Shown here: piece by piece, positions 1 to 9,020 of the stretch | Layout: every line of letters begins with the position of its first letter | Numbering within the stretch: position 1 is the stretch's first letter | Assembly (NCBI GenBank): GCA_024655945.1 | Contig: JANLFK010000003.1 | Location: forward strand, 276,916-340,915 | DNA: 64,000 nucleotides | Source: a candidate division KSB1 bacterium | GTDB taxonomy: Bacteria; Zhuqueibacterota; Zhuqueibacteria; JANLFK01; Oleimicrobiaceae | Direction of reading: 5' to 3' | The notes under the pieces: model-generated | The model's input: the letters and a program-made list of their open reading frames with translations, nothing else | What the model was told of the DNA's origin: nothing | The model's database searches: none | Translations under genes and position numbers: made by a program

Positions 1-3000
1 GAGGCCCTTTCCAGGATGAATTTGGCGCGCTGTTGGGCCGTGCTCGGCGAATGGGAGCACGCCGCTCTTCATCTCTTGCAGGCGCGTCGCCTCTGCCAGA
101 CCAGGGGGTATGGCGACCTGCTCTGGCAGGTCAACCAGGGGCTCGCCGAGCTTGCTGACCGCCTCGATGAACGGGCCCGGACCGATTTAAGACTCAGCCC
201 CCCACGCGTCTACTTTGCCGAGGCGCTCACCGAATTGCGCGCGGCGAGCGAGGCTGGCATCACCCGTCTGGTGCTCCCCATGGAACGCAGCCGCCACCGC
301 CAACTGTACGAGGAGTATGCATTCCATCTGGCGACCATCGGCGATACGCTTGGCGCTCTCCAGGCTGCAGAGGAGCTGCGGGCCCAGGCTTTCTTGGATG
401 CCACCTCAGGGGAGGCCATTCGCCTAAGCAGCCCCACGCGCACCAATCTGCTCAACTGGGTGCGTACCTTTCGGGAGGAGTTAACCGCCTCAGAGCTCAA
501 GGTGCGGCAGCTGAGCGCCGTGCTGCAGCGGAACGCCCCCGAGCTCATCAGGTGGCGCGCAGCGCAAGACAGCCTCCGCCGCGAATACGAACAGGCATTG
601 GCACGACTCCGCCAGGAAGCGCCTGCACTGGAAGCGCTGGTGACAGTCCACTCCCCCTCGTTGGCGGCCGTGCAGCATGCCCTGGAAGGCGACGAAGTGG
701 CGTTGGCCTTCCTGGTGGGCGCCCGACACACGCTGCTCTGGGCAGTCACTCCCCGGCGTGTAGCCATGTTCCGCATTCCCACTGGCGCCGAAGGGATCCG
801 CCAGCTCACCGAAGGCTTTCTCAAAAGCTCGCCAGACGACAGCTCGCGCCAAATGATAGCCAGGCTCTTCATGCCTGCGGCGGGCCTGCTCCGAAGAGCG
901 CGCCGGGCCATCATCGTCCCGGATGGCTTTCTTTTCCGGTTGCCGATGCAGGCGGCAGTGCTGGCGTCGTTGGGCCAGGAGGCGCCAGCGGTCACTGTCT
1001 GCTCCAGCCTGAGCAGCTACGTGCTTGCCGCAAACCGCCGCACAGTCGGTGGCCCAGTCGTTTTCCTCGCCGACACGCTCCTGCAACACCCGCTGCAGGA
1101 GCTCGGCTACGAGGTCGTCTCCCTCCCCAGATTGCCGGGTAAGGAAACGCAGGCACGGGAGGTTTCCCAGGTCCTTCTGGGGAGCAACATCGTGCACTGG
1201 CGAGCCACCTGGCAGTGGCAAGAGACAGCCCCGCTGCACTCGGCTCTGCAACTCGCCGATGGGCAGGGGGGCTTTACGCTGCGTCTGCTGGATCTTTTCG
1301 AGGTCATCTCCAACGCGACCGTGTGCGTCATAGACGGAGGGGAGACGGCCGCGTACGGGTCGGCTGCGCAGTTGGTTGACCGCTTGCTGGCACTGAGTGG
1401 CAGCGCTGCAGGCTTGCTGGTGGGCGACGAAACATCACCCGAGGCACGTCTTACCTTCTACGAGGCATTCTACCGCCAGCTCCTGGAGAAACCTCCCGCC
1501 GAAGCCTTCCGTGCCGCGGTGCAGGCGGCTATAAAAAAGGGCATGGGCAATCTGTCCGCCCAACTGGTGGGTTACGGCGGCATGAGCAGGGTTGAGGCCA
1601 GCACCTATGCCGAACGCGCGCTGGCCGGCAAGGTACGAGCAGGGCTGCAGGCAGAGCAAGACAAGGACTGGGGCGACGCGGTACGGTTCTACGAGGAGGC
1701 TTTGGCCATGGCCACCGCGCGCCAGGACAGCGCGAGCATCCAGCGCCTCCGCCTGCTGATCGTGCGCGCCTCTGCCAGCGGCGGCCTTGTGCGCAAGACC
1801 ATTCAGTACCAGCGCTTGCTGGCCGCCGAGGCCGACCGCAAGGGAGATCCGCAGCTCCAGGTGCGGCGCTCCCGCAATCTCGCTTCGCTCTACGCCCAGG
1901 CCGAGGACTATGCTGCGGCCATTGCGGCGATGGAGCACGTCAGAGAGGTTGCGAGCAGCTCTCAAGAACAGCTGTTACCTGAGCTGCACCGGGAGTTGGG
2001 GATCGTGCACGAGCGGGCCGGGCATTATCAGGCCGCCCTGGAGCAGTACGAGGCCTCGCGCGCCCTGTATGCCGCGGCGGGCGCCAGCGAAGGTCAAGCG
2101 CTGAATCTGAGCGACATGGGGCGCGTGGCCCTGCGCTACCTGGAAGACTACCCCCTGGCCCTCCAGCACTTGTCCGCTGGCCTTGCCCTCTTGGAGGCGC
2201 AGGGCCCGTCCGCAACGCTGGTGGAGGTGCTGAACAACCTGGGCCTCGCCCACGAAATGATGGCCGACTACCGCGCAGCCGTCGACGCACAGCGCCGTGC
2301 CAGAGAGCAGGCGGAAAGACTCAAACTTCCGGACAAGGTGGCCTTGTGCGAACACTACCTTGCCAACCTTGCCTGGAAAATGGGTGACTATCAGGAAGCC
2401 CTGCAGCACAACCGGCGGGCCTTGCAGGCCTTCGAAAAACAGGGCGACTTGTCCCTGCAGGCACTGGCCTTAGCGACCCGGGGCCTCATTCAGCTGAGCA
2501 TCGGCAACGCACCGCAGGCGTTGCGCGACCAGCACAACGCCTTGGAGATAGCAATTCGCACCGGCGAGCTCCTCGACCAGGCCACCATTCGCAAAAACAT
2601 CGGGCTGGTGCACGTCACCTTGGGCGAGTATGAAAAGGCGCTGGTGGAATTCACCGCTGCCGCCCACCTCGACAGCACTATCGGTAGGCAACGAGGCCTG
2701 TCCTATGACCTGCGCAACATGGGTGCCCTGTTGCTGCAGAAGGGGCAATTGACAGGGGCCGACGAATCGCTGCGGGCAGCCCTGACCCTCAGCAAGGAGG
2801 TTGGCGACCGCCGTAACGAAGCGCAATGCCTCTACTACATTGGGGCGGTGCGGCGCGCGCAGCGGAACAGGGAACAGGCTGTCCTTTACCTGGAGCAAGC
2901 AGCTGCTCTTGCGCGCTCCCTGTTCGTCCCAGAGGTGGAATGGCGGGCGCTGCACCAATTGGGTCTGTTGCAGCGGGAAGCGCGCCGTCTCGAGGAAAGC

Positions 3001-4497
3001 CGCGCCAGCCTGCTGCAGGCGGTGCAGGTCGTCGAACAGATGCGCGCGCGCATCAAGGTGGCCGAGCATCAGGCAGGCTTCATCAACGACAAACAAGAGG
3101 TCTACGCCGACCTTATCGACCTGCTGATTGAGATGGGCCGTGACGAGGAGGCTTTTGCCATCGCCGAACGAGCTCGCTCACGCGGCTTCTTGGACATGCT
3201 CGGCAACCGCCAGCTCGCCTTCGGTGCGCGCACCAGCCAGGAGTTGTACGATGCGCTTACCGGCGTGGAAGCGCAGATGCGCAACGTGCAAGAGGAGATC
3301 GCCCGCCTGCGCAGCGTAGAACCAGAACAAGCGAGCGCGGCGCAGAAGGAACGATTGCAACAACTGAGCGCAGAACTGACCAAGCTGCGCAGCACCTATG
3401 AGAGCCAGCTGATCAGGCTCAAGGAATCAGATCCTCGCCTGGCAGATATGGTCACCGTCGACCCCTGGCCGCCATCACGTGTGCAGGCGCTGTTGCCCCC
3501 AGGCGTGGCCGTGGTGGAGTACTTTGTCGGCAAGGATCGTCTGTTCATCTGGCTGGTGACCAGCGCGACGCTCAAGGCCTGGGCAACACCGCTCGGCCAA
3601 GAGGAGCTCTACAAGGAAGTGGGCCAGGTGCGCCAGGCAATCAGCCAGCTCTCCACCGTGAGGCAGCGCAGTGCGCGGCTGTGGCAGGCGCTCATCGCGC
3701 CGGCCGCTCCCTCGCTGCAAGGGGTCTCCACTCTGGTCATCATCCCGCACGGGCCTCTGCACTACTTGCCCTTTGCCTGCCTGGTGGACCCGCAGGGCCG
3801 GTATCTGATAGAGACTTTTTCCTTGGCAACCGCGCCCAGCGGCACCGTACTGGGCATGTGCATGGAGGGCGGAAGCCGGTTCCTCTCCACGCCACGCCAG
3901 GAGTTCCGCGTGCTTGCCTTGGGCAATCCCACACTGCCAGGCCAGCCGCGGCCCCTCCCCATGGCAGCCAAGGAGGTGGAGAGCATCTCCCGGAGTTTTG
4001 CCAAGGTGGACAAGTTCCTCGGCACCTCTGCCACCGAGACGGTGGTGAAAGCTGCTCAGAGCCCGTACGATGTCTACCTCTTCTCCTGCCACGGCGAATA
4101 CGATTCCGCCAACCCTCTGTTTTCGTCACTCCTGCTGGCGCCCGACAAGGAGAACGACGGGCGGCTCGAGGCACGGGAGGTCTTCTCCTTGCGCCTGGAG
4201 AGCTATCTGGTGGCCATGAGTGCCTGCGAGACGGCGCTGAGTTCCATTGCCGGTGGCGATGAGATCATTGGCCTCACGCGCAGTTTCGTCTTCGCCGGGG
4301 CCTCTTCGTTGTTCGCCAGCCTGTGGAAAGTCGATGACTTGGCCACTGCGGTCATGGTGAAGCGCTTTGTGCGGTACTTGGCGGAGGGCGAAAGCAGAGC
4401 CCGGGCGCTGCAGCGCGCCCAACTGCTCGTGATGAGCGAGGTCAATGCCCATCCGGCCTACTGGGCAGCGTTCCAGTTGATAGGGGACTTCCGGTGA
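1..4497 (+). CDS. Giant TPR protein with tandem CHAT domains, first one degenerate (5' end outside window)
   Basis: The frame is open to the left edge and the first visible residues already form a TPR helix, so the true start is probably upstream; the first in-window ATG is at 16 (1,493 residues from there, used for numbering). The order is TPR helices, CHAT-like domain (about 205-510), a long TPR array (about 520-1010), a coiled stretch, then a second CHAT domain (about 1150-1493). CHAT domains are caspase-like cysteine peptidases. The second has the full dyad: SCHG with His1359 and SACET with Cys1404. In the first, the SACET position reads DGGET (440-444), so Cys is replaced by Gly442, and no His aligns with the SCHG motif. 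The two halves look like an internal duplication with a dead first copy. No signal peptide is visible. It overlaps the next gene by 4 bases. The substrate cannot be read from sequence. Confidence 0.88.
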   Translation, partial: EALSRMNLARCWAVLGEWEHAALHLLQARRLCQTRGYGDLLWQVNQGLAELADRLDERARTDLRLSPPRVYFAEALTELRAASEAGITRLVLPMERSRHRQLYEEYAFHLATIGDTLGALQAAEELRAQAFLDATSGEAIRLSSPTRTNLLNWVRTFREELTASELKVRQLSAVLQRNAPELIRWRAAQDSLRREYEQALARLRQEAPALEALVTVHSPSLAAVQHALEGDEVALAFLVGARHTLLWAVTPRRVAMFRIPTGAEGIRQLTEGFLKSSPDDSSRQMIARLFMPAAGLLRRARRAIIVPDGFLFRLPMQAAVLASLGQEAPAVTVCSSLSSYVLAANRRTVGGPVVFLADTLLQHPLQELGYEVVSLPRLPGKETQAREVSQVLLGSNIVHWRATWQWQETAPLHSALQLADGQGGFTLRLLDLFEVISNATVCVIDGGETAAYGSAAQLVDRLLALSGSAAGLLVGDETSPEARLTFYEAFYRQLLEKPPAEAFRAAVQAAIKKGMGNLSAQLVGYGGMSRVEASTYAERALAGKVRAGLQAEQDKDWGDAVRFYEEALAMATARQDSASIQRLRLLIVRASASGGLVRKTIQYQRLLAAEADRKGDPQLQVRRSRNLASLYAQAEDYAAAIAAMEHVREVASSSQEQLLPELHRELGIVHERAGHYQAALEQYEASRALYAAAGASEGQALNLSDMGRVALRYLEDYPLALQHLSAGLALLEAQGPSATLVEVLNNLGLAHEMMADYRAAVDAQRRAREQAERLKLPDKVALCEHYLANLAWKMGDYQEALQHNRRALQAFEKQGDLSLQALALATRGLIQLSIGNAPQALRDQHNALEIAIRTGELLDQATIRKNIGLVHVTLGEYEKALVEFTAAAHLDSTIGRQRGLSYDLRNMGALLLQKGQLTGADESLRAALTLSKEVGDRRNEAQCLYYIGAVRRAQRNREQAVLYLEQAAALARSLFVPEVEWRALHQLGLLQREARRLEESRASLLQAVQVVEQMRARIKVAEHQAGFINDKQEVYADLIDLLIEMGRDEEAFAIAERARSRGFLDMLGNRQLAFGARTSQELYDALTGVEAQMRNVQEEIARLRSVEPEQASAAQKERLQQLSAELTKLRSTYESQLIRLKESDPRLADMVTVDPWPPSRVQALLPPGVAVVEYFVGKDRLFIWLVTSATLKAWATPLGQEELYKEVGQVRQAISQLSTVRQRSARLWQALIAPAAPSLQGVSTLVIIPHGPLHYLPFACLVDPQGRYLIETFSLATAPSGTVLGMCMEGGSRFLSTPRQEFRVLALGNPTLPGQPRPLPMAAKEVESISRSFAKVDKFLGTSATETVVKAAQSPYDVYLFSCHGEYDSANPLFSSLLLAPDKENDGRLEAREVFSLRLESYLVAMSACETALSSIAGGDEIIGLTRSFVFAGASSLFASLWKVDDLATAVMVKRFVRYLAEGESRARALQRAQLLVMSEVNAHPAYWAAFQLIGDFR

Positions 4498-5810
4498 ACA
4501 CGATGGATAGAGAACCGTCGCAAGTCATGGCGCATGGCGTAACCATCCGGTCTCGCCTGCAATTGCAGGCAATCGAGGAACGTGTGCTTGCCCCTTATGC
4601 GGCGCGCTCATCGCAAGGAGAAACGACCCGCTTGCACCCGGAAGAGCCGCATCCTTATCGCACCGCCTTCCAGCGTGATCGCGACCGGCTGGTGCACTCC
4701 CGTGCCTTCCGGCGGCTGAAGCACAAGCGCCAAGTGTTCCTCACCGACGAGGGCGACCACTACCGCACGCGCCTCACGCACACGCTAGAGGTCTCACAGT
4801 TGTCGCGCACCTTAGCCAAGGCGCTGGGGCTCAACGAAGAGCTGGTGGAGGCGATCGCTCTTGGCCACGACCTTGGCCACACCCCCTTCGGCCATATAGG
4901 CGAAGTGGTCTTGGGCAAGATCATGGCCGGCGAAGACACGCTGGACGGCCTCCTGACCTCGGGACCCTTAGGTGGCTTCAAGCACAACTACCAGAGCCTG
5001 CGCGTGGTGGACTACATCGAACGCAAGTACGCGCGCCCCGGGCTGAACCTGACCGCACCGGTGCGCGAAGGCATTCTCAAGCACACGCGACTGCAAGAGG
5101 GGATAGACTACCCCAACTTTCAGAGCGAGGGCCTCTCCCTGGAGCAGGAGGTGGCCGGCACCTTGGAGGGACAGGTAGTTGCCATCTGCGACGAGATCGC
5201 GCAACACACTCATGACCTGGAAGACGGCATCCGCGCCGGCTTTGTCGCGCTCGAGCAGGTGCGCAAGGTGGGCATTGTCCAACGCCTGGAGCACGAGCAC
5301 CGCATCGACGCGCTGTGCGAACGCGACCCCTTCCTCTACCGTAACCTGCTCATCAAAGCCCTGATCGATGCCCTCATCTCCGACCTCCTGCACACTACCG
5401 TCCGAAACTTGGAGCGCATAAGGAGGAAGGGGCCTTTTCCCAAACGCTTCACGCAGGTGGTCGTGCACTTTGGCGAGGAGTTGGAGCCGCTCCACCGCGA
5501 ACTCGATGAGTTTGTCGACGAAGAGATCATCTATCACGCCTCCATCTATCGGGCCGACGATGTGGCGGTGCGCACCATCCGCGAACTGTTCAAGTTCTAC
5601 CTTCGCTTTCCGTCGCAACTACCTGAGTATGTGCTGGGCCGCATCTCCTGTCGGGAGAATCGAGCGCAATTGGTGCGCGCAATCTGTGACCACATCGCGG
5701 GAATGAGTGACAACTACGCCCAGACGGAATTGACCCGCGTGGAACAGATCGTGCGCAACATGGACGAGAGCCGCCCGCAAGGAGCCGCCAGCGACCAGGA
5801 GCTCGCGTGA
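4494..5810 (+). CDS. dgt: dGTPase-like deoxynucleoside triphosphate triphosphohydrolase (HD domain)
   Basis: This 438-residue protein has the HD-hydrolase metal site of the Dgt family: a His in the RLTHTLEV segment, then GHDLGH with His125-Asp126, and a downstream Asp in the VAICDEIAQ segment. The N-terminal RTAFQRDRDR and FRRLKHKRQVF stretches are also typical. Known members hydrolyse dNTPs to deoxynucleoside plus triphosphate; some limit phage replication by depleting dNTPs. The GTG start overlaps the upstream CHAT gene stop (GTGA); an in-frame ATG lies nine bases further in. It overlaps the next gene in the same way. Exact dNTP preference cannot be inferred; related proteins are often annotated only as dGTPase-like. 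Confidence 0.92.
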   Translation: MNTMDREPSQVMAHGVTIRSRLQLQAIEERVLAPYAARSSQGETTRLHPEEPHPYRTAFQRDRDRLVHSRAFRRLKHKRQVFLTDEGDHYRTRLTHTLEVSQLSRTLAKALGLNEELVEAIALGHDLGHTPFGHIGEVVLGKIMAGEDTLDGLLTSGPLGGFKHNYQSLRVVDYIERKYARPGLNLTAPVREGILKHTRLQEGIDYPNFQSEGLSLEQEVAGTLEGQVVAICDEIAQHTHDLEDGIRAGFVALEQVRKVGIVQRLEHEHRIDALCERDPFLYRNLLIKALIDALISDLLHTTVRNLERIRRKGPFPKRFTQVVVHFGEELEPLHRELDEFVDEEIIYHASIYRADDVAVRTIRELFKFYLRFPSQLPEYVLGRISCRENRAQLVRAICDHIAGMSDNYAQTELTRVEQIVRNMDESRPQGAASDQELA

Positions 5811-6649
5811 GGCTGACCCTCGACAACGTCTCCTACCGCTACCGCCAGGCAGGACCCGCTAGCCGCTTGGCACTTGACGGCGTGAGCCTTGAAATCAAGG
5901 AGTGCGAGTTTGTCGCCTTGGTGGGGCCGAGTGGCTCAGGCAAGACCACCCTCATCCAGCACTTCACTGGCCTGCTCCGCCCAAGCGCCGGACGTGTACT
6001 GGTGGATGGCCAAGAGCTCCCCGAGCGTGGGCCTGCCCTGACCGCCTTGCGTCGGCGCATCGGGCTGGTATTCCAATCTCCGGAGCTGCAACTTTTCGAG
6101 GAAACGGTTTTCGAGGACGTGGCCTTTGGGCCGCGCAGACTGGGTCTGCCGGAACAGGAAATTGCGGCGCGCGTGGACTGGGCCCTGCGAGCAATGGGCC
6201 TTGACCCCGCAGCATTTGCCTCGCGCTCCCCTCACCGGCTGAGTGAAGGGGAGAAACGCCGGGTAGCAGTGGCCGGTGTGCTGGCGATGGACCCGGAGAT
6301 GCTTGTCTTGGACGAACCCACCGCCGGCATGGACCCGGCAAGCGTACGGAGAATTGCCGACATTCTCGAGAATCTGCACCGGGAGGGTAAAACCATCGTC
6401 CTTGTGTCCCACAATATCGACTTGGTCTACCGCCTGGCGCAGCGGGTGATCGTCCTTGTGGCAGGGCGGATGGTGCTCGACTGCCCAAAAGAAGAGCTCG
6501 TCGCCCACGAGGCCCTCCTCGTGCGCCATGGCTTGGCATTGCCACGTCTGTTGCGCGTGCTGCGAAGAAACCCGCCGCCGCTGCCAATTGACCTGCGCCA
6601 GCTTCTCTCGGTGGAGGCAGTGGAGCAAGCGCTGCAGAACTTGAAGTGA
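5807..6649 (+). CDS. ECF/CbiO-type ABC transporter ATP-binding protein
   Basis: This 280-residue ABC ATPase has Walker A GPSGSGKTT near residues 39-47, a Q-loop in the VFQSPE segment, signature LSEGEKRR near 145, Walker B VLDEPTAGMD near 166-175 and switch His in VSHNID near 203. The FQSPELQLFEETVFEDVAFGP-like region is characteristic of EcfA/CbiO subunits of energy-coupling-factor vitamin and metal importers, which work at the inner face of the membrane with a T component and an S component. Neither partner gene is present nearby, so the substrate is unknown. The GTG start overlaps the dgt stop (GTGA), implying coupled translation. Confidence 0.88.
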   Translation: MRLTLDNVSYRYRQAGPASRLALDGVSLEIKECEFVALVGPSGSGKTTLIQHFTGLLRPSAGRVLVDGQELPERGPALTALRRRIGLVFQSPELQLFEETVFEDVAFGPRRLGLPEQEIAARVDWALRAMGLDPAAFASRSPHRLSEGEKRRVAVAGVLAMDPEMLVLDEPTAGMDPASVRRIADILENLHREGKTIVLVSHNIDLVYRLAQRVIVLVAGRMVLDCPKEELVAHEALLVRHGLALPRLLRVLRRNPPPLPIDLRQLLSVEAVEQALQNLK

Positions 6650-6972
6650 CCGGATACTTGCCACGCTCCAAGGCCTCTGTTCGGAAAGACGACACGATTA
6701 CACCCCAATTACGGATTTGAAATTGTGATGCAGAGCACAGGCTCAAATGTGAAGAAAATGACAAGGGCTCGAAGAGGAGCGGTTTCCCGGGCGCTCGCTG
6801 CTGCTTGTCCCAAGACCATGTGTTCCTGTGGACTTGCCCTCGCAGCTTGGACGCTTGCCGTGTCGACCATCGCCCCGTCCTTGGCGGCGAGTGGTCGATT
6901 TTTTGCACACCTTGGCGTGGCCCCGAGGTGCTCGGGCCATGGCAAGCTGAACCACAACGAGGTGTGCGAGGC
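6650..6972. other. Intergenic region upstream of the sigma-54 activator
   Basis: This 323-base stretch has no recognisable conserved gene. No convincing sigma-70 or sigma-54 promoter could be picked out. A short plus-strand frame at 6725-6976 (83 codons) ends in an ATGA overlap with the activator start and contains a hydrophobic segment, but it overlaps equally long frames on the other strand. It is left uncalled here and noted among the findings. Confidence 0.5.
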
Positions 6973-8064
6973 ATGAGGGACGAGTTGACGGACACCCTTG
7001 CCGGGGTGTCAGTGGTGGGGTGCGACTTCCCGGAGGTGGCGGAGAAGAGTGGCAGCAGTGCCTTTGGGTTTGACTACTACTACCCCATGGTCAGTCACAA
7101 CCCACAGATTCGGCAGATGCTCTCGCTCATCAGGAAAGTAGCGCGGAGCAACGCCACCGTGCTCATCCAGGGCGAGACGGGCACCGGCAAGGAGATGATG
7201 GCCGGCCTCATCCAGATGCTCAGCCTGCGTGCCGACAAGCCTTTTGTCCAGGTGAACTGCGCGGCCCTGCCAGACCAGCTCTTGGAGAGTGAGCTGTTCG
7301 GCCACGAGCGTGGCGCCTATACCGGCGCCTACACCACGCGCATCGGTAAGTTCGAGCTGGCCGACAAGGGGACGCTCTTTCTGGACGAGGTTGGGGATAT
7401 GGCCCTGCCCACCCAGGCCAAGATCCTGCGCGTGCTGCAGGAGCAGCGCTTCAATCGCTTAGGTGGCAACCGCATGATCAATGTGGACGTCCGCGTAATC
7501 GCAGCCACCAACAAGGACCTGGAGCGGGAGATTGAGCTGGGCAACTTCCGGCTGGACCTGTACTATCGACTGAATGTGGTACAGATCAACATTCCCCCTT
7601 TGCGTGAGCGGCGCGAAGATATCCCCATTCTTGCCGAATATTTCCGGCGCAAGTTCGCCTCGGAAATGAAGAAAGAGGTGGGAGGATTCACGCAAGAGAC
7701 GATGCGCCTGCTACAGAACCATTCCTGGCCGGGGAACATCCGCGAGCTGAAGAATTTGGTGGAGAGGGCGGTCATCGTCGTCGGCGAAGGGCAACAGATT
7801 ACGCCCAACGACCTCTCCCTCTCCGGCCGTGACTACTTTGCCGCGGGTGGCCAGAATCGCCGCCGCCTGGAAAGCGACTGCGGCGGCAGACTCACCACCC
7901 TCAACCTTGCCGAGCTGGAGCGCACTGCAATTCTGCAGGCATTAGAGAGGACAGGCTGGGTGCAGAAGGAGGCGGCTGCGCTCCTCGGCATTTCGCCGCG
8001 GGCGCTCAACTACAAGATCAGTCAGCACAACATCACCCACGAGTCGTGGAAAAAGCATGTGTGA
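6973..8064 (+). CDS. Sigma-54 dependent transcriptional activator (AAA+ plus Fis-type HTH, no sensor domain)
   Basis: This 363-residue bacterial enhancer-binding protein carries Walker A GETGTGKE at 67-74, the sigma-54 contact loop as GAYTGA at 114-119 (a usual variant of GAFTGA), Walker B LFLDEVGDM, arginine-finger and sensor segments, and a C-terminal Fis-type helix-turn-helix (about 320-355) with EAAALLGISPRALNYKI. Only about 40 residues precede the AAA+ module, so there is no receiver, PAS or GAF domain. Activity would have to be controlled by a partner protein, as with PspF, or by expression. The ATG at 6973 follows GAGGTG; an in-frame extension to 6805 is possible but does not look coding. 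It overlaps the next gene by 8 bases. Confidence 0.92.
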   Translation: MRDELTDTLAGVSVVGCDFPEVAEKSGSSAFGFDYYYPMVSHNPQIRQMLSLIRKVARSNATVLIQGETGTGKEMMAGLIQMLSLRADKPFVQVNCAALPDQLLESELFGHERGAYTGAYTTRIGKFELADKGTLFLDEVGDMALPTQAKILRVLQEQRFNRLGGNRMINVDVRVIAATNKDLEREIELGNFRLDLYYRLNVVQINIPPLRERREDIPILAEYFRRKFASEMKKEVGGFTQETMRLLQNHSWPGNIRELKNLVERAVIVVGEGQQITPNDLSLSGRDYFAAGGQNRRRLESDCGGRLTTLNLAELERTAILQALERTGWVQKEAAALLGISPRALNYKISQHNITHESWKKHV

Positions 8065-8674
8065 GGCGATGGGAAGAGAGGCTACGAAGTTCTTGCTTGC
8101 TGTAACCTTGTCCGTATTCTTGTCCACCGTTGCTCAGGCTGGCCACCTGGTGATTGTCTGGGAGCCAAACCACGAACCGGATGTGGCCGGCTACATCGTC
8201 CACTACGGCACGCGGCCCGGCACATACGAGGCGTCCCTCGACGTGGGCGCAAAGACCCGCGTTCTGGTGGGCCCATTGGCAGACAGCGTGCGCTACTACT
8301 TTGCGGTGTCCGCCTACGACAGGTGGAACAACGAGAGTGCCCTGTCGCGAGAGGTGAGCGGCGTGGTGGGCCAAGGGGAGATTCTACCCACCGAGTTTGT
8401 CCTCTACCCCAGCTTTCCCAATCCCTTTGCGACCGATACGTGGCTTGCCTTTGATCTGCCTTCCTCCGAAGAGGTTGAGCTCCGCATTTTCGACATCAAC
8501 GGCAAACTGGTGCGCACCCTGCGTCCGGCTGCCACCAATCCCGGAGCAAATGCCCCTGTGCTCTGGGACGGTCTTGACGACTCCGGCCGTCCTGTGCCGA
8601 GCGGCATCTACTACTGCCGTGGCTTTGCCTCCACTTTCCGCAGCCAGACTATTCGCATCATCCGCCTGCGCTGA
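8057..8674 (+). CDS. Small secreted FN3-domain protein with C-terminal FlgD/type IX-type sorting domain
   Basis: This 205-residue protein has a signal peptide (about 1-28, ending in a VAQA site), a fibronectin type III domain (about 29-112) and a C-terminal beta-sandwich (about 118-205) with the FPNPF motif. That motif starts FlgD-like/type IX secretion sorting domains in FCB-group bacteria, and the end (SGIYYCRGFAS then a basic tail) fits. The FN3 domain closely resembles the one at the N-terminus of the giant protein at 42959-48874; this looks like the same architecture without the 16 Ig-like repeats. It begins inside the sigma-54 activator gene (8-base overlap), so the two are probably co-expressed. 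Binding partner unknown. Confidence 0.8.
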   Translation: MCEAMGREATKFLLAVTLSVFLSTVAQAGHLVIVWEPNHEPDVAGYIVHYGTRPGTYEASLDVGAKTRVLVGPLADSVRYYFAVSAYDRWNNESALSREVSGVVGQGEILPTEFVLYPSFPNPFATDTWLAFDLPSSEEVELRIFDINGKLVRTLRPAATNPGANAPVLWDGLDDSGRPVPSGIYYCRGFASTFRSQTIRIIRLR

Positions 8675-9020
8675 GGATTGGACTGGGCCTTGAGCGGATG
8701 CGGGGCCCCTGGTCAAGTGACGCTCACGGCCTCCCCGGGTCAGCCTCGCCCGCTGCCGGGAAAGGCTTCAATCCTTGCGCAGCGGACCCCGCCCCTCACA
8801 GCGACAGCAAAGGCCCCACGTTCCTCAACAGGGAGCTTGCGCCATCCGATTTGACGCCTACGTTCTTCGCCACCATGCGGAAACGTTCGGCCTGCGGCCT
8901 GATTCCTTGCGATGGCCCTGCCGACGCCCAGAGCCAGCCGCCGCCTGCCCTTTGTTCGGCCTTACGCCGTGCCTGCGCGGCGAGTTGGCAGCCAGGAGGT
9001 CCGCTCCGCCGGCCGACCTC
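8675..9020. other. Convergent intergenic region
   Basis: This 346-base gap lies between a plus-strand gene and the minus-strand nadE. No conserved coding frame is apparent. A perfect 8-base inverted repeat, AGGAGGTC at 8994-9001 and GACCTCCT at 9015-9022, overlaps the nadE stop. It could form a hairpin at the end of the nadE transcript, but no T-run follows, so it is not called a terminator. Nothing else was recognised. Confidence 0.5.

Noticed and set aside
5964..6995. 343-codon minus-strand frame across the ATPase gene
   Set aside because: Arg/Pro-rich translation without motifs, opposite a complete ABC ATPase.
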